In this document: one piece after another, positions 22,801 through 57,712 of the stretch
How positions within the stretch are numbered: the stretch's first letter is position 1
How the letters are laid out: every line of letters starts with the position of its first letter
Assembly (NCBI GenBank): GCA_027257055.1
Contig: JAPVLO010000871.1
Coordinates: 1-64,000 of the forward strand
Origin: Cephalopachus bancanus
Lineage: Eukaryota > Chordata > Mammalia > Primates > Tarsiidae
Length of the DNA stretch: 64,000 nucleotides
Direction of reading: 5' to 3'
The notes under the pieces: generated by a model
Database searches by the model: none
What the model was told of the DNA's origin: nothing
What the model saw: the letters and a program-made list of their open reading frames with translations, nothing else
Made by a program: the position numbers and the translations under genes

Positions 22801-25800
22801 CATCAGCATTTTGCTAGGTTAATTAAAACCTCCTTAAAAGCATATTATTTTCAATGCCTGAATAATATCCTATTATAATTGATTTATTATAATATATATA
22901 TATTTTTGAGTTGGAGTCTCACTCTTGTCACCCAGGCTGGAGTGCAGTGGCACGCTGATGGCCACTGCAGCCTCAACCTGCTGGGCTTAGGCAATCCTGT
23001 CTCAGCCTTCCAAGTAGGTGGAACTACAAGACACAAGCTGCCATGCCTGGCTAGTTTTTGTGATTTATTGTAGAGACGAGGTCTCACCAAGTTGCCCAAG
23101 CTGGTCTCTAATCCATTGTAATATATATATTTTTTAATATTTGTCATCCGTATATCTGACAAAGGCCTAACATCTAGCGTTGTAATATTTTTATAATCAT
23201 TTTTTGGTAAGTGGACCTCTAGGCTATTTCTGTTGTTTTCTACTATAAATGGGCCCGCTGGTCCTAAGTGGGCTAGTGGGAAAGCCATCTGCTGGGACTC
23301 AGGACAGCTAGTCACCAGGCCAAACTGTGGCTGGAACATTGTACTTGGCCAAAACTAATCCTCTTCAAGTCACTCATGTTTCTAATTCTGACATGTTTTC
23401 CTTATTTGTCCAATTTGTAGGCAGACATTTGGAGATTAAAGGCTTGGGTTGAGAAGAACACAGGGAATTTTCTAGGATAAGAGAAATAGCCTGCATCTTG
23501 ATGGGTCACTGGATGCAGAGTCCAGAGTGCTCACCATTATACCATGGAACTGCTCTTGATGGGGATAATGTTTAGACATTTGTATATTGTTATTCACTAA
23601 AATGCACACTTAAAATGCATTTTCTTGTATGTAAAGTCATTGAAGTTGGTATTTTAAAAAGCTGGGCTGAGGGCTTGGCTTAGGACAAATAAGGATGAGG
23701 CTTTTTGTGGAGCTCACCCCCAGGGACTGCTCGTTTGCCACAGGAGAGCTCGTCCTCACTCATTCGACAAATATCTCATGAAGCTGACTGGGTTGAGTAT
23801 TCTTCACGGCTGTATACCTGGTGCCCTGAACAAAAATGAAGGTGGTCTTAACTGCGTGGGGTTCTCATTCTGGTGGGGAGACACGCAGTAAGCAAACATA
23901 ACAGGGCGAGAGGAGCTATGAAAAAATTCCCGGGACAGAGATGGGGGAAGGATGATCAAGGAAGCCTTCTCAGAGGAGGAGACACTTGAATAGAGACTAG
24001 AAGGAAACAGAGAGTGGACATAGCTGGGGAAGGGGAGCAGCGAGTACAAAGGCCCTGAGGTAGGAGTGTGTTTGGTGGGGAAGAGCAAAAGGGACTGTCA
24101 TTGGGGTGGAGGGAGCAGGAGGAAAGTAGCAGGTGAGGACGGAGAGGGCCAGGGCTAGGAGGTGGCAGCTGAGGGAGCCCCGGAAGGCCTCTAGCTTGGA
24201 GCTGGGCGACAGACACGATGAGCAGGGCCTGAGCAAGGGGACACAATGTGACTCGCACGACTGCGTGGAGAACAGCTTTTGGGTGGCAAAGGTGCTTCTC
24301 CCACAGGCCAGCAGGAAGGCCACTGTGGCAATGGGCAGAGGATGGAGGCTTGGACGAGGGCCATGGGGGTGGTGAGATGTGGAGTCCTGTGTATTTGCCG
24401 ATGGACTGAATGTGGGGTCAACTCCCAGGCCTGAGTGGGGAATGAAGTGACATTTCTGGATCTGCGGAAGGCTGTGGTCGGGGGAGCTTTGGGGTGGAAG
24501 GGAAGAGCTCAGGTTTGCTCATCGTAGGGGTGTGGGTTGGATGCATAATTGGAGCTTTGGAAGTCACTGGTCGCGGGAGTCTGGATTTGAGGGGAGAGAT
24601 GTGACCTAGGGCCGTAAAGCGCAGGACCCCTGGAAAACAGAGCAGCAGTGAGGAGCGTGTTTCCTTCCTCTGCTCACTGCCACATCCCGGCTCTCTCCTG
24701 GCAGATGGTGCTGAGCCTGGCTCTGGTCTGCCAACGAGCTCTTTTCTGATGGAAGACCCTCCGCAGAGGCTGCGGTGGCAGGCCCATCTGGAGTTCACCC
24801 ATAACCACGATGTGGGGGATCTCACCTGGGACAAGATTGCTGTCTCCCTCCCTCGCTCTGAGAAGCTCCGCTCCCTGGTGCTGGCTGGCATCCCACACGG
24901 CATGAGGCCGCAGGTGAGCTGGCCACAGGGACCCACAGAGGGGCAAGAGTCCTGGTCCTGTGATCAAGTGTCATGGGAAGACAGTGTTTGTGTGGCTCCC
25001 TCCTCAGCTGTGGATGCGACTCTCTGGGGCCCTGCAGAAGAAGAGGAACTCGGAGCTGTCCTACCGTGAGATTGTGAAGAATAGCTCCAACGATGAGGCC
25101 ATTGCTGCCAAACAGGTGAGGCCCGCAGCCTGGGCTGTGTGGGAAGAGCTGCCTGGCCGGGGCTGGTGGGCCCATGGTGGGGAGGGGCCTGCCTGGGGTT
25201 CTGTGAGCATCCTTGGCAGGGGTGGCAGCCCTTTCACCCACAGACATGTGCCCAGAAGACACTTGCTCCCCTCTGGGTCCTCTGTAGATCATGGGGAGAA
25301 TTGTAAAAAAGGCCACCAGTGCTGTAGAAGTACCTGGAGAAGGGATTCATAAGCTGAGTCCACTCTGGGACAGCTGGGGATTCTAAATGCTGACTCCAGG
25401 CCACGTGCCAGGCATTCCCATTCAGTCTGGCGTGACGTTCCCCAGGTGGACTGATACACTCGGCTCCACAGTCGCTGGGCTCTTATCCTGAAGGGAGGAG
25501 GGCGACTGACCTGGAGCGTGACAACTCCCCATTCCTGGGAGAGAAGCCCGCCTGGGGTCTGCCTCCCTCACAGGGTGTCACAGGGTCTTGTTGTTGTGGG
25601 TGCTGGCACGGCTGCCTGGCAGATCGAGAAGGACCTGCTCCGCACCATGCCCAGCAACGCCTGCTTCGCCAGCGTGAACAGCATTGGGGTGCCCCGCCTG
25701 CGCAGGGTCCTCCGAGCCCTGGCCTGGCTCTATCCTGAAATTGGCTATTGCCAGGGCACAGGCATGGTGAGCACAGCCCCAGAAAGGGTTGCGGGTTTCC

Positions 25801-28800
25801 CTGGGCCCTCTAATGGGGAGTGATTTCACCTTCCAGGGCAGTAAATGGGAGGCAGGGGTGGACGTGGGAATCCCCTAAGCAGATGCACATGATCAAGCTG
25901 CAAGGGTGCCCCTGGACTTGAGTGCTATGACATGTGCCCCTGGGGAGGCTTTTTCTAGTTGGCCATCCCAGAGAAGATTCCTTTTCTAATTTGCGTGAAG
26001 ATCAGGGTAGAGCCCTGTTGTCCCTCTGCCCTGGCCAGGTGGCTGCCTGCCTCCTGCTGTTCCTGGAGGAGGAGGATGCCTTCTGGATGATGAGCGCCAT
26101 CATCGAGGACCTGCTCCCTGCCTCCTACTTCAGCACCACCCTGCTGGGCGTCCAGACGGATCAGCGGGTCCTGCGCCACCTCATCGTCCAGTACCTGCCT
26201 CGCTTGGACAAGCTGCTCCAGGAGCATGACATCGGTAAGATCTGGCAACCACTCAGTGGTCCTGAGATGCTGGCCCTGATCGTGCAGCTCTTGGGGCTTT
26301 GGGCCACACCCAGCAGAGGCTGGACACTCGCAGTCCTCACTGCTCTTTTGTTCCGGGCACTCCCTGACCCCTCTCCCCTCACTCTCCTCTTGAGCAGGCA
26401 AGGCCTCTTACCACTCTGGGAAGTGTCCTCCACCTCCTCCCCAGGCTGCCTCACAGCTGGGCTCTCTGGTCTTGGCCACAGTAGCTCTGGTCTGTTCACA
26501 GAGCTGTCCCTGATCACGCTGCACTGGTTCCTCACGGCCTTCGCCAGCGTGGTGCACATCAGGCTACTGCTGCGCATCTGGGACCTGTTTTTCTACGAGG
26601 GCTCCCTGGTGCTGTTCCGGATCACGCTGGGCATGCTGCACCTCAAGGTGCTTGCCAAGCCCTGATGTCCCCCAGGGCCGTGCCCCCCAGCTTTTGGGCT
26701 GAGGAACAGGGTCTGTGTGGGTGGGTGGGGCTCTCCCTGGGCCAGGCAGGACCAGATGGCCGGGAGGATGGGGACTGGGGTCAGCTCAGTACGGGTATCA
26801 GGCAGTGACAGTCCCCTCCCCATCCTGCTCTGGCTTGGCCCAGGAGGAGGAGCTGATCCAGTCAGAGAACTCGGCCTCAATCTTCAACACGCTGTCGGAC
26901 ATCCCATCGCAGATTGAGGACGCAGAGCTGCTGCTGGGGGCAGCCATGCGGCTGGCTGGCTCCCTCACTGATGTGGCCGTGGAGACGCAGCGCCGCAAGC
27001 ACCTGGCATATCTCATTGCAGACCAGAGCCAACTCCTGGGGGCTGGTACCACCACCAGCCTCTCTCAGGTGGACCAGGAGTGAGGCCTCACCTTGGCCCA
27101 CAGTGGGAGGGTAGCCTCGAGCAGCCCCAAGTGCAGGGGCTGCAGGGGAGAGATTGGCCCTTCCTGCCCTGCTGTCCTCGTGGCCCAACACTGGGGCCTG
27201 GCATGACCAGTCAGCCCACACCTGCGGGGTGGCCCGTCCCTCTGGGCTTTGTGTCTCTCTTGCTCTGTCCCTGACACAGTTTGGGAGTAGGGCAGACCCA
27301 GCTCTGAACTGATTCTACTTTTGCGACCCTCAGAGCTGGCCCCTAGAGGCCATTTCAGATGAGACAGCACGAGTGAGAGGCTGGCGGGCTAGCTTTTTTC
27401 TGGTGAGGGGGCTGGGCTGCCACTGACCCATTCTCCCTGGCTGTAGGTTGTTCGGCGCAGGACCCAGCAGAGAAAGTCCGCCATCACTGCCCTGCTCTTT
27501 GGTAAGAACTCCATTAGGGCACAGGCTGGGCAGTGCAGATAGGTGGACATCAGCATAGGCTGTCCTTGTGCTGGTGTGAATTCAAAGCTTCCTCTCCTCA
27601 TGGGGCCTTGGGAGAGGCTGTGGTCATCGTTGTTTTCTGGGCTTCCTAGGGGAGGATGACCTGGAGGCGCTCAAGGCAAAGAACATTAAGCAGACAGAAC
27701 TGGTGGCTGACCTCCGGGAAGCCATTCTGCGTGTGGCCCGCCATTTCCAGTGCACAGACCCCAAAAACTGTAGTGTGGTGAGTGGCCAGTTCCCTGGGCC
27801 AGGACCCAACAGCATGGATTTGTAGCCCCCCTTCCCCAGCCCCATTCGTTTTGCTGAGGCTGCTCCCCTTGGCGGGCCTTCCTGTCCACTCTGGCAGGAG
27901 CTGACCCCAGACTACAGCATGGAGAGCCACCAGCGGGACCATGAGAACTATGTGGCGTGTTCACGCAGCCACCGGCGCAGGGCTAAGGCTCTGCTGGACT
28001 TCGAGCGGCATGACGACGACGAGCTGGGCTTCCGCAAGAACGACATCATCACGGTGCGTGGGGCCTCCGCGTCCTGGTCCTGGTCCTGAGACTCTGGCCA
28101 GTTACCCAAGCCCTGCCCCAGGCGCTTTCCCTGCCAAGAGCTTCTGCTTTTGAAGATGTGGGGCTTGGCCTGGCTGAATTGCTAAGGACAGGGTCAGGGG
28201 ATGTGTGAGGTGCTGGCTCTGGACACCCAGCTGTGGCTCTTGCCGTTTTTCCCCCTGCACAGATCGTGTCTCAGAAGGACGAGCACTGCTGGGTAGGGGA
28301 GCTGAATGGCCTGCGAGGTGAGGGCCTTTGTCTGCTCTTGGGGTGGAGGAGGGAGGAGGACTAGGCAGTGGAGGCATGGGCACACTGGGCTGCCCAGTGG
28401 TTTTCCTCTAGGCCCCTGCCTTGCTAGCAGCCCCTGGTCACTGGCTCTGAGGCAGGCACTCTGCTGCGGGCTGCACCAGCTCTGTCCTCTGCCTCCTGGG
28501 GGAAGGCTCGGGATAGCCATCCACAGTGCCTCACAAGGCCTGCTTCTCCTGCAGGCTGGTTTCCAGCCAAATTCGTGGAGGTCCTGGATGAACGGAGCAA
28601 AGAGGTAAGAGGGTGGGCAGGACGGGGCCGTTCCCAGGAGTTGCTCTTGCCTTGACTCCCGGCATGGCCCCTAGCTAGGGCCTGTGTCTGAGTGAGTCCT
28701 GGATGATGGCAGTGGCTGTGAGCACAGGGGAGAGGGTGGCAGGTGTCGGGAAGGGCCTCTCAGACCCATTTCCCCATCAGTACTCCATTGCGGGGGATGA

Positions 28801-30350
28801 CTCAGTGACGGAGGGGATCACAGACCTCGTGCGAGGGACCCTCTGCCCGGCTCTCAAGGCCCTGCTTGAACATGGACTGAAGAAGCCATCCCTGCTTGGA
28901 GGTGCCTGCCACCCCTGGCTGTTTATTGAGGAGGTAGGTCAGTGGCTGGCCCATGTCCCTTTCCCCTGCACCAGCCCTGCTGTGCCCCACGGTGCCCCTC
29001 TTAGGCCCCTCCTGCCCCTGGGCCCTGTGAAGGGTGCAGGAGGAGCCTGCAGTGTGTGCAGAAGGAGCTGGGGTGCTGGGTGCGGCCCCTCCCTGATGTG
29101 TGCACAGTTGGACCCAGTGGCTTTGAACTGGCACCTCCCTGTCCCTACACTCACCCTGTGTACTGTCCCCCACAGGCAGCAGGCCGGGAGGTGGAGCGAG
29201 ACTTCGACTCGGTGTATTCCCGCCTGGTGCTCTGTAAGACCTACAGGTAACTGAGTCACCTGCCGTGGGAGGGAGGGGCCGCACCCTGCACCCAGCACAC
29301 CAAGGAGCTTTGGTCCCCCCTCAGGTTGGATGAAGATGGCAAGGTCCTAACCCCGGAGGAGCTGCTCTACCGGGTAAGCAAGGCCTGTTCTGCCACACCC
29401 TAGAGACCTCTCCTGGGTGGGCCAGTGGGGTGTCCAGTGACAGCTAGCTGTGCCACATCCCCAGGCTGTGCAGTCTGTGAATGTGACCCACGATGCGGCA
29501 CATGCACAAATGGATGTCAAGCTCCGCTCACTGATCTGCGTGGGACTCAAGTAAGTGTAAAAAAGGGGGTATGAGGGGCTGAAGGAGCCCTGCGGTGGGG
29601 GTGGCGCAGCCTAGCATGAGAGGGGTCCCCAAAGGGGATCTAAAGGACAGAGAGGGAACCTCAGGAACCTGGTCAGGGAGCTGCTAAAGGGCGGGCCAGA
29701 GGCGTCTGCCGTGGGCCGCAGGCAGGAGGGCCCGGAGCAGCCCTGCTGCCCAGTCCTCCCGGCTTTGTCCCCAGTGAGCAGGTGCTGCACCTGTGGCTGG
29801 AGGTGCTGTGCTCCAGCCTGCCGACTGTGGAGAAGTGGTACCAGCCCTGGTCCTTCCTGCGCAGCCCAGGCTGGGTCCAGATCAAGTGCGAGCTCCGGTG
29901 AGGACCTTGCCAGGCCTGCCAGGACCTTGCCTGGCGTTGGGGAACGGAGGCATGGGAGGGAAGGGCCGACGGAGGGTGACGAGAGGCCTTCTCTTCCAGC
30001 GTCCTCTGCTGCTTTGCCTTCAGCCTCTCCCAGGACTGGGAGCTCCCTGCGAAGAGAGAGGTGGGTGGTGTGGGTTGCTTTGTGGCCCTGCTGGGGCCCG
30101 TGCTGTGGAGTGGCCTGGACAGTTCCTGGGTGGCTGAGGTGGGGGCTCCAGTGAGGACCCAGAGTGCGGGTATCAGCGGTTGAGGAAGTGCTCTGGCCTT
30201 GGCCACCTTGCACTGCTTTGGGGCCCCTGGCTCAAGGCCTGTGAGGTGAGGGGCTGCTGCTGTGTGCAGGAGGAGAAGCAGCCCTTGAAGGAAGGCGTTC
30301 AGGACATGCTGGTGAAGCACCACCTCTTCAGCTGGGACATAGACGGGTGA
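19826..30350 (+). CDS. SGSM3: SGSM3: TBC, SH3 and RUN domain protein, complete coding sequence in 21 exons
   Basis: Joined coding exons: 19826-19832, 20290-20375, 20829-20895, 24705-24913, 25008-25115, 25623-25766, 26039-26234, 26502-26647, 26844-27068, 27447-27501, 27650-27777, 27898-28053, 28263-28317, 28555-28604, 28781-28933, 29176-29246, 29325-29373, 29465-29550, 29775-29897, 30000-30060, 30270-30350. All introns are GT-AG, phases agree at every junction, and the sum is 2256 nt (751 residues plus stop), close to the 749-residue human protein as I recall it. The start reads MSGSHTP across the first junction, as in the human protein. Order: TBC domain about residues 114-325, SH3 about 484-540, RUN about 560-720. 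Family knowledge: SGSM3 (RUTBC3, CIP85, MAP) interacts with RAB and RAP GTPases, RUTBC3 has been linked to Rab5 inactivation, and CIP85 binds connexin-43 and promotes its turnover. No frameshift or premature stop is seen, so the gene looks functional. Identification is near certain; exact exon edges were set by eye. Confidence 0.96.
20560..20790 (-). mobile_element. L2-like fragment (minus) in SGSM3 intron
   Basis: The stretch from CATGGGGACACAGAAATGCA to AGAGAAGGCTTTAAGGAAGG resembles the antisense 3' part of L2. It is diverged and short. Confidence 0.4.
21141..21435 (+). mobile_element. Alu in SGSM3 intron 3
   Basis: Intermediate type; its tail joins directly to an extra right arm of a younger type. 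Confidence 0.9.
21437..21609 (+). mobile_element. Alu right arm only
   Basis: Begins at AATCAGCCGGGCGTGATAGC; the pair is flanked by GAAAARTTCA on the outside. Confidence 0.88.
21700..21882 (-). mobile_element. Alu left part with short tail
   Basis: Most of the right arm is missing; flanked by TAGTGTATTTCTTTCTT and a near-copy, so it arose by insertion of a deleted form. Confidence 0.88.
21949..22507 (+). mobile_element. Internally deleted mariner-like element with terminal inverted repeats
   Basis: The left end AAGGGGGACCCCAAAAACCC and the reverse complement of the right end, AAGGGACTCCAAAAAACTGG, are imperfect inverted repeats, with TA-containing flanks. The interior near the right end still reads as the transposase C-terminus: [12 protein letters not shown] in one frame and FERWKK then [14 protein letters not shown]. 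The N-terminal and catalytic parts appear missing. Confidence 0.72.
22520..22777 (-). mobile_element. Alu, old type
   Basis: Diverged with small internal deletions; close to the right end of the mariner-like element. Confidence 0.82.
22907..23111 (-). mobile_element. Alu, 5'-truncated
   Basis: Stops at GCCCAAGCTGGTCTC; the rest of the left arm is missing. Confidence 0.85.
23478..23552 (-). pseudogene. tRNA-Gln(CTG)-like relic
   Basis: On the minus strand the sequence reads AGTTCCATGGTATAATGGTG, then AGCACTCTGGACTCTGCATCC. That matches the acceptor arm, D arm (box A) and anticodon arm of a tRNA-Gln, with the 7-base loop CTCTGCA holding anticodon CTG. The 3' half is degraded: the expected box B GTTCAAATC is changed and the acceptor strand does not pair. 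It is probably a dead tRNA gene or tRNA retrocopy in SGSM3 intron 3. Confidence 0.7.
23740..24540 (-). mobile_element. L2 fragment (minus) in SGSM3 intron 3
   Basis: Collinear antisense L2 text: CATTCTGGTGGGGAGACACG, AGGAAGCCTTCTCAGAGGAG, GAGTACAAAGGCCCTGAGGT, GATGGACTGAATGTGGGGTC. The reading frames over it have no meaning. Confidence 0.65.
24705..26647 (+). other. SGSM3: SGSM3 TBC (Rab-GAP) domain exons
   Basis: Five exons (24705-24913, 25008-25115, 25623-25766, 26039-26234, 26502-26647) encode the catalytic fold. The exon at 25623-25766 holds both dual-finger motifs known for TBC GAPs: IEKDLLRT with the candidate arginine finger, and GYCQGTG with the glutamine finger. The exon at 26502-26647 carries the [10 protein letters not shown] motif typical of the C-terminal half of the domain. 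Both catalytic residues are kept, so GAP chemistry is plausible. Confidence 0.88.
27898..28604 (+). other. SGSM3: SGSM3 SH3 domain exons
   Basis: Three exons encode an SH3 domain of about 55 residues. It opens with AKALLDF (the ALYDF motif), continues with [13 protein letters not shown], has the binding-groove tryptophan in HCWVGEL, and ends with [11 protein letters not shown]. In the human protein this domain is reported to contact connexin-43. The ligand-contact aromatics and the proline are intact. Confidence 0.9.
28781..30350 (+). other. SGSM3: SGSM3 RUN domain and C-terminal exons
   Basis: Seven exons encode the helical C-terminal half. The first carries [20 protein letters not shown] and WLFIEE, which I assign to the RUN domain; the later ones carry [11 protein letters not shown] and [16 protein letters not shown] domains bind small GTPases and partner proteins. 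The protein ends [10 protein letters not shown], one conservative change from the human VDG ending as I remember it. Confidence 0.85.
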
Positions 30351-30862
30351 TACTCCTCCTCCAGCTGCCCTGTCCAGCCCAGGCCTCCCCCAACACACTG
30401 GCTACCAAAGAGGCCCTTCCCTCCAACAGGACGAGAGCAGCACTGCCTTGGCCAGCCTCGGGCCTGCTCTGGGACCGGGCCTGAAGTGGCACAGGCCTAC
30501 CCCAAGCCGTGGGGCCCAGTGAAAAGACAGGCACGCTCTGGAGCCCTGGCCAGGGCCCCACGAGGGGGAGAGCAGGGTCCCGCAACCCATACTCCCCACA
30601 GCATCACTGGGGGCGGGAGAAGGTGGGTGCCCGGCTCAGCCTCTTCCTCCAGAGCACCTGAGGGAGAGGGGCTCTGCCCACCAGAGTCCTTAGGGAAGCC
30701 CCAGGCCCCCACCAGTTTGTACTGACCAAAAACCTTGTGAGGAGGGGGAGGGCCATGCCTACGTGTCAGACTTTGCTCAGGAAGTGGGGGAGAGAGGGTG
30801 GCTAATGACAAAGGCTCCTGGGCCTGTTTGGTTTGTAAATAAACTGTCTTTGAGAAAGCGTA
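30351..30862 (+). other. SGSM3: SGSM3 3' UTR
   Basis: This GC-rich sequence follows the TGA at 30348-30350 and runs to the poly(A) signal near 30,840. The end at about 30,862 is inferred from usual signal-to-cleavage spacing. It contains no recognisable repeat. Confidence 0.75.
30838..30843 (+). terminator. SGSM3: SGSM3 poly(A) signal AATAAA
   Basis: A canonical AATAAA lies 490 bp after the stop codon, within GTAAATAAACTGTC, and is followed by a T-rich stretch with TCTTCTCTC that could serve as the downstream element. Confidence 0.85.
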
Positions 30863-31044
30863 TCCTGTCTTCTCTCTAGCCAGGGCTGCACGGCTGTACA
30901 TGTACCAAGGTTCTGCCCTTCCTGGAAAGTCTAGAAGGCACAGCCTAGCTACTTTCTTCCTGCATGGGGAGGAGGTAGTAGGGTCGCTGCATGGCCACCC
31001 AAAAGTGTCACCCATCCCTTCCATGGACCGAATAAGGTGAACCA

Positions 31045-32213
31045 ACAAGCCAGTGTTTTGTTTTTATTTTAAAAAGTTCACACAACATCCCCGCCTTATG
31101 TCCCAGCACTGGTTTTGGTGACTCCATCCCTACTCCCCTGCGAATCAGGCCAGAACGTGAGCCCAGTGGCCCCAGGGCAGCAGAAGGCCAGTTTCATGGT
31201 CACCTCTCAGCCCCACAGCAGGATGGAGCTGGGCCTGAAGCCCCTTGTCCCAGGGCCAAGTGGGCTGCAGTGAGGCATTGGGGACGGAATGTGAGTGGGT
31301 GGAGAGCTCCTGGCAGAAAGGCCAGGAAGCACCTCTGCCCTCGTGGCACTGATAAGGAGCCAAGAAGCAGAACGGGTGGGGCGCAGGCTGTGGCAGGTTG
31401 TCTACATGTCAAACACACGTGATGGGTGGGCCTGGGCAGCTGCCAGCCAGGTTGGACACCAGACTATCTGGCACACAGCTCGGGGGTAACCCGCATCCAG
31501 CACCCAGGTGCCGCGGCCCTGCAGGCCCTTCTGTGAGAGTAGGATGGGAGGGAGCTGCACCCACCTTCCACCCCCCCGAAAATATATGTATATATATATA
31601 TGTATGTCGATATATAATATAGAGGTATATACACCTGTACAGAAAACTTTTGCCACCATCCTGCTAAATGGTTACACTACACCAAGACACTTGAATGGCA
31701 GGGAACCCCTCCCAGGAAGCCTTGGGACCCTGGGGTTGGCAGACACGGGGAACGGGGAGGTAGCGGTCCAGGCTAATTTCTTCCCTCACAGCAAAGGGGG
31801 AAGAGAAAGGGAAGAGACTCATCCCTCGACCCGTCTCAGCCCTGGGTTAGAAGAGGTGTCTCTTGGCTGGGCCTCACCTGCCTTAGTCAAACTGCAGCCA
31901 GGTGGTGCACCTCTGACCTCAAAAAAGGTCAAATGGACATGGCCCTGGTTCTGTCCAGACCTCCAAAGCCCCAACATGGGAGCCAGGGCTGCTCCTCGAC
32001 AGCGACTCTCCTCTGCCCTGGGTGAGCCTGAAGCAGGAGGAGGAGCCGCTCTGCTCCAGCATCCCGGAGTAGGGAAAAAGCAGGGGCTGTGATTGTCAAG
32101 ACTCACAATCACGTGGAGAGGGCGAGTCAAGCAGGAGAAAGCCACTCGCTGAAGTGTCCCGGATCCCCCGCCCTCCGGCCCCTTCCCTATCGCCAGGCTC
32201 TGGAGCCAGAGAG
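31045..32213 (-). other. MRTFA: MRTFA 3' UTR
   Basis: This sequence lies between the MRTFA stop codon (32214-32216) and the minus-strand poly(A) signal near 31,065. It is free of Alu elements, unlike the surroundings. It contains an AT-rich block at 31,578-31,640 made of short alternating TA runs, which may form local RNA structure. The left edge is inferred from the poly(A) signal. Confidence 0.75.
31063..31068 (-). terminator. MRTFA: MRTFA poly(A) signal AATAAA (minus strand)
   Basis: TTTATT on the plus strand reads AATAAA on the minus strand, about 1.15 kb downstream of the MRTFA stop. Cleavage would fall near 31,045, roughly 180 bp from the expected SGSM3 end. Confidence 0.75.
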
Positions 32214-56232
<24,019 letters not shown>

Positions 56233-57422
56233 CTGTTGAGAGAAGAACCATAAAAGAATTACCTCCTAGTGAAGAAATATCATGTCTAGTGCTACAATTT
56301 TCAGTGGAGAAGGCATCTTAAATCCAAGTTAATTTTAGCAGTACTATTAATACCAGCTGAAGTGAAGAAGGAAATGACACCTGAGTAAGCATGTATCTTT
56401 ATGGTTTAGTTACCCCATTAAAACAATTTTGGTTACTTTATGATTACTAGCGGGAATAGCTGCTGCCTGAGCCTGGGCTCCATAAAGTGAACCCATGGAA
56501 TGTAACTTTTAAAAACACCCTGGACCATTACCAGGCTGTCAGCCGCACAGCCCCCATCAGCTAAGCCTCTAAGAACTCTGGGCCTCACGCTACTCTCAGA
56601 AGACCTGGTTACAGGGAGGAGCAGGGCTGTATGTTGGGTCAGCCTTACTTCTCTAACTTCATTAGGAATCATAAAGTGGCCAAACTGTTTCAATTGGACA
56701 GTTAAAACCACAAAGATGTATGTCCACTCAGGTGCCATTTACTTCTCCTCAGGTGGTATTAATAGTGCTGCTAAAATTAACTTGAATTTCATCTCTAAGA
56801 ACTAAAAGAACTTCACAGCAATTGTATGGTTGACCCATGCGAAAGAACACACACAACTGACAGTTGACAAGAAGGGTTCAGCTCTATTCTGGGATACCAC
56901 CACACAGATCACAGGCTCAACTCCTGCAAATGACTCTCAGGTGGCAAGACTAAACCAAAACCCTCCTTCTGGAGTGTTTCTATATTGTACCATGAATGGA
57001 AGGTCTGTCTCCTTTTGTTAAAAACTTGCCTATAAGGACAAATGATTTAATATTCTCTGATGATGAGAGAAAAAGGCCTGACTTCAAGGAGGGAACAGTG
57101 GCAATAAGAGAGAAATTTACAAGACTGTGGTTAGTTTCACTTCTGCTGCCCTAGAATTTTAGAACAGCTGTGAAACTGTGAGCAGAGATAACTTTTGCTA
57201 AGCTTTTGGCTGTGGTAGGAGTGCAGGGGTGAGGAGACACTAAAAGTAGCAAGAACATATAGATATGACTCTATCCTTCCTGGGCCTTTGTGCTTCCTCC
57301 CTTTCCGGGGGGGGGGCTGGGCCTCAGCAATAGCAGTCCCAGAAGAAAGCTTTCAATGTCCCAGCAGTGCTTACTAACACAAACAAACAAATAAATCTTA
57401 GGATTAAAAAAGAAACGAATCA
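56233..57422. other. MRTFA intron upstream of the first exon in the window
   Basis: Apparently unique. I searched this and the rest to 64,000 for an exon ending in a minus-strand ATGCC just before a donor and found none, so the MRTFA start lies outside. Confidence 0.5.
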
Positions 57423-57712
57423 AGCCAGCTCAGTGGCTCAGCCTGTAATCCTGTGCTTTGGGAGGCTGAGTGAGTGGACTGCCTGAGCCGGCGGGTTCGA
57501 GACCTGCCTGGGCAACTTGGCAAGACCTCATCTCTACAATAAATCAAAAAATCAGCTGGGTGTGGTAGCGCATGCCTGTAATTCCGGCTACTTGGAATGC
57601 TGAGGCGGAAGGATCGCCGGAGTCCAGCAGGTTGAGGCTGCGGTGGCCGGGAGCGGCCACTGCACTCCAGTCTGGGCGACAGAGTGAGACTCCGACTCAA
57701 AAAAAAAAAAAG
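57423..57712 (+). mobile_element. Alu
   Basis: Flanked by AAGAAACGAATC on both sides; near-consensus young type. Confidence 0.95.

Noticed and set aside
24418..25316. Minus-strand frames of 160-170 codons
   Set aside because: They lie opposite an L2 fragment and SGSM3 exons, with no recognisable domain.
25934..26665. 243-codon open frame as an independent gene
   Set aside because: It is SGSM3 exons 7 and 8 read through the stop-free intron between them plus upstream intron bases.
28802..30398. Minus-strand frames up to 241 codons over the SGSM3 3' half
   Set aside because: GC-rich antisense of real exons and introns; protein composition is low complexity.
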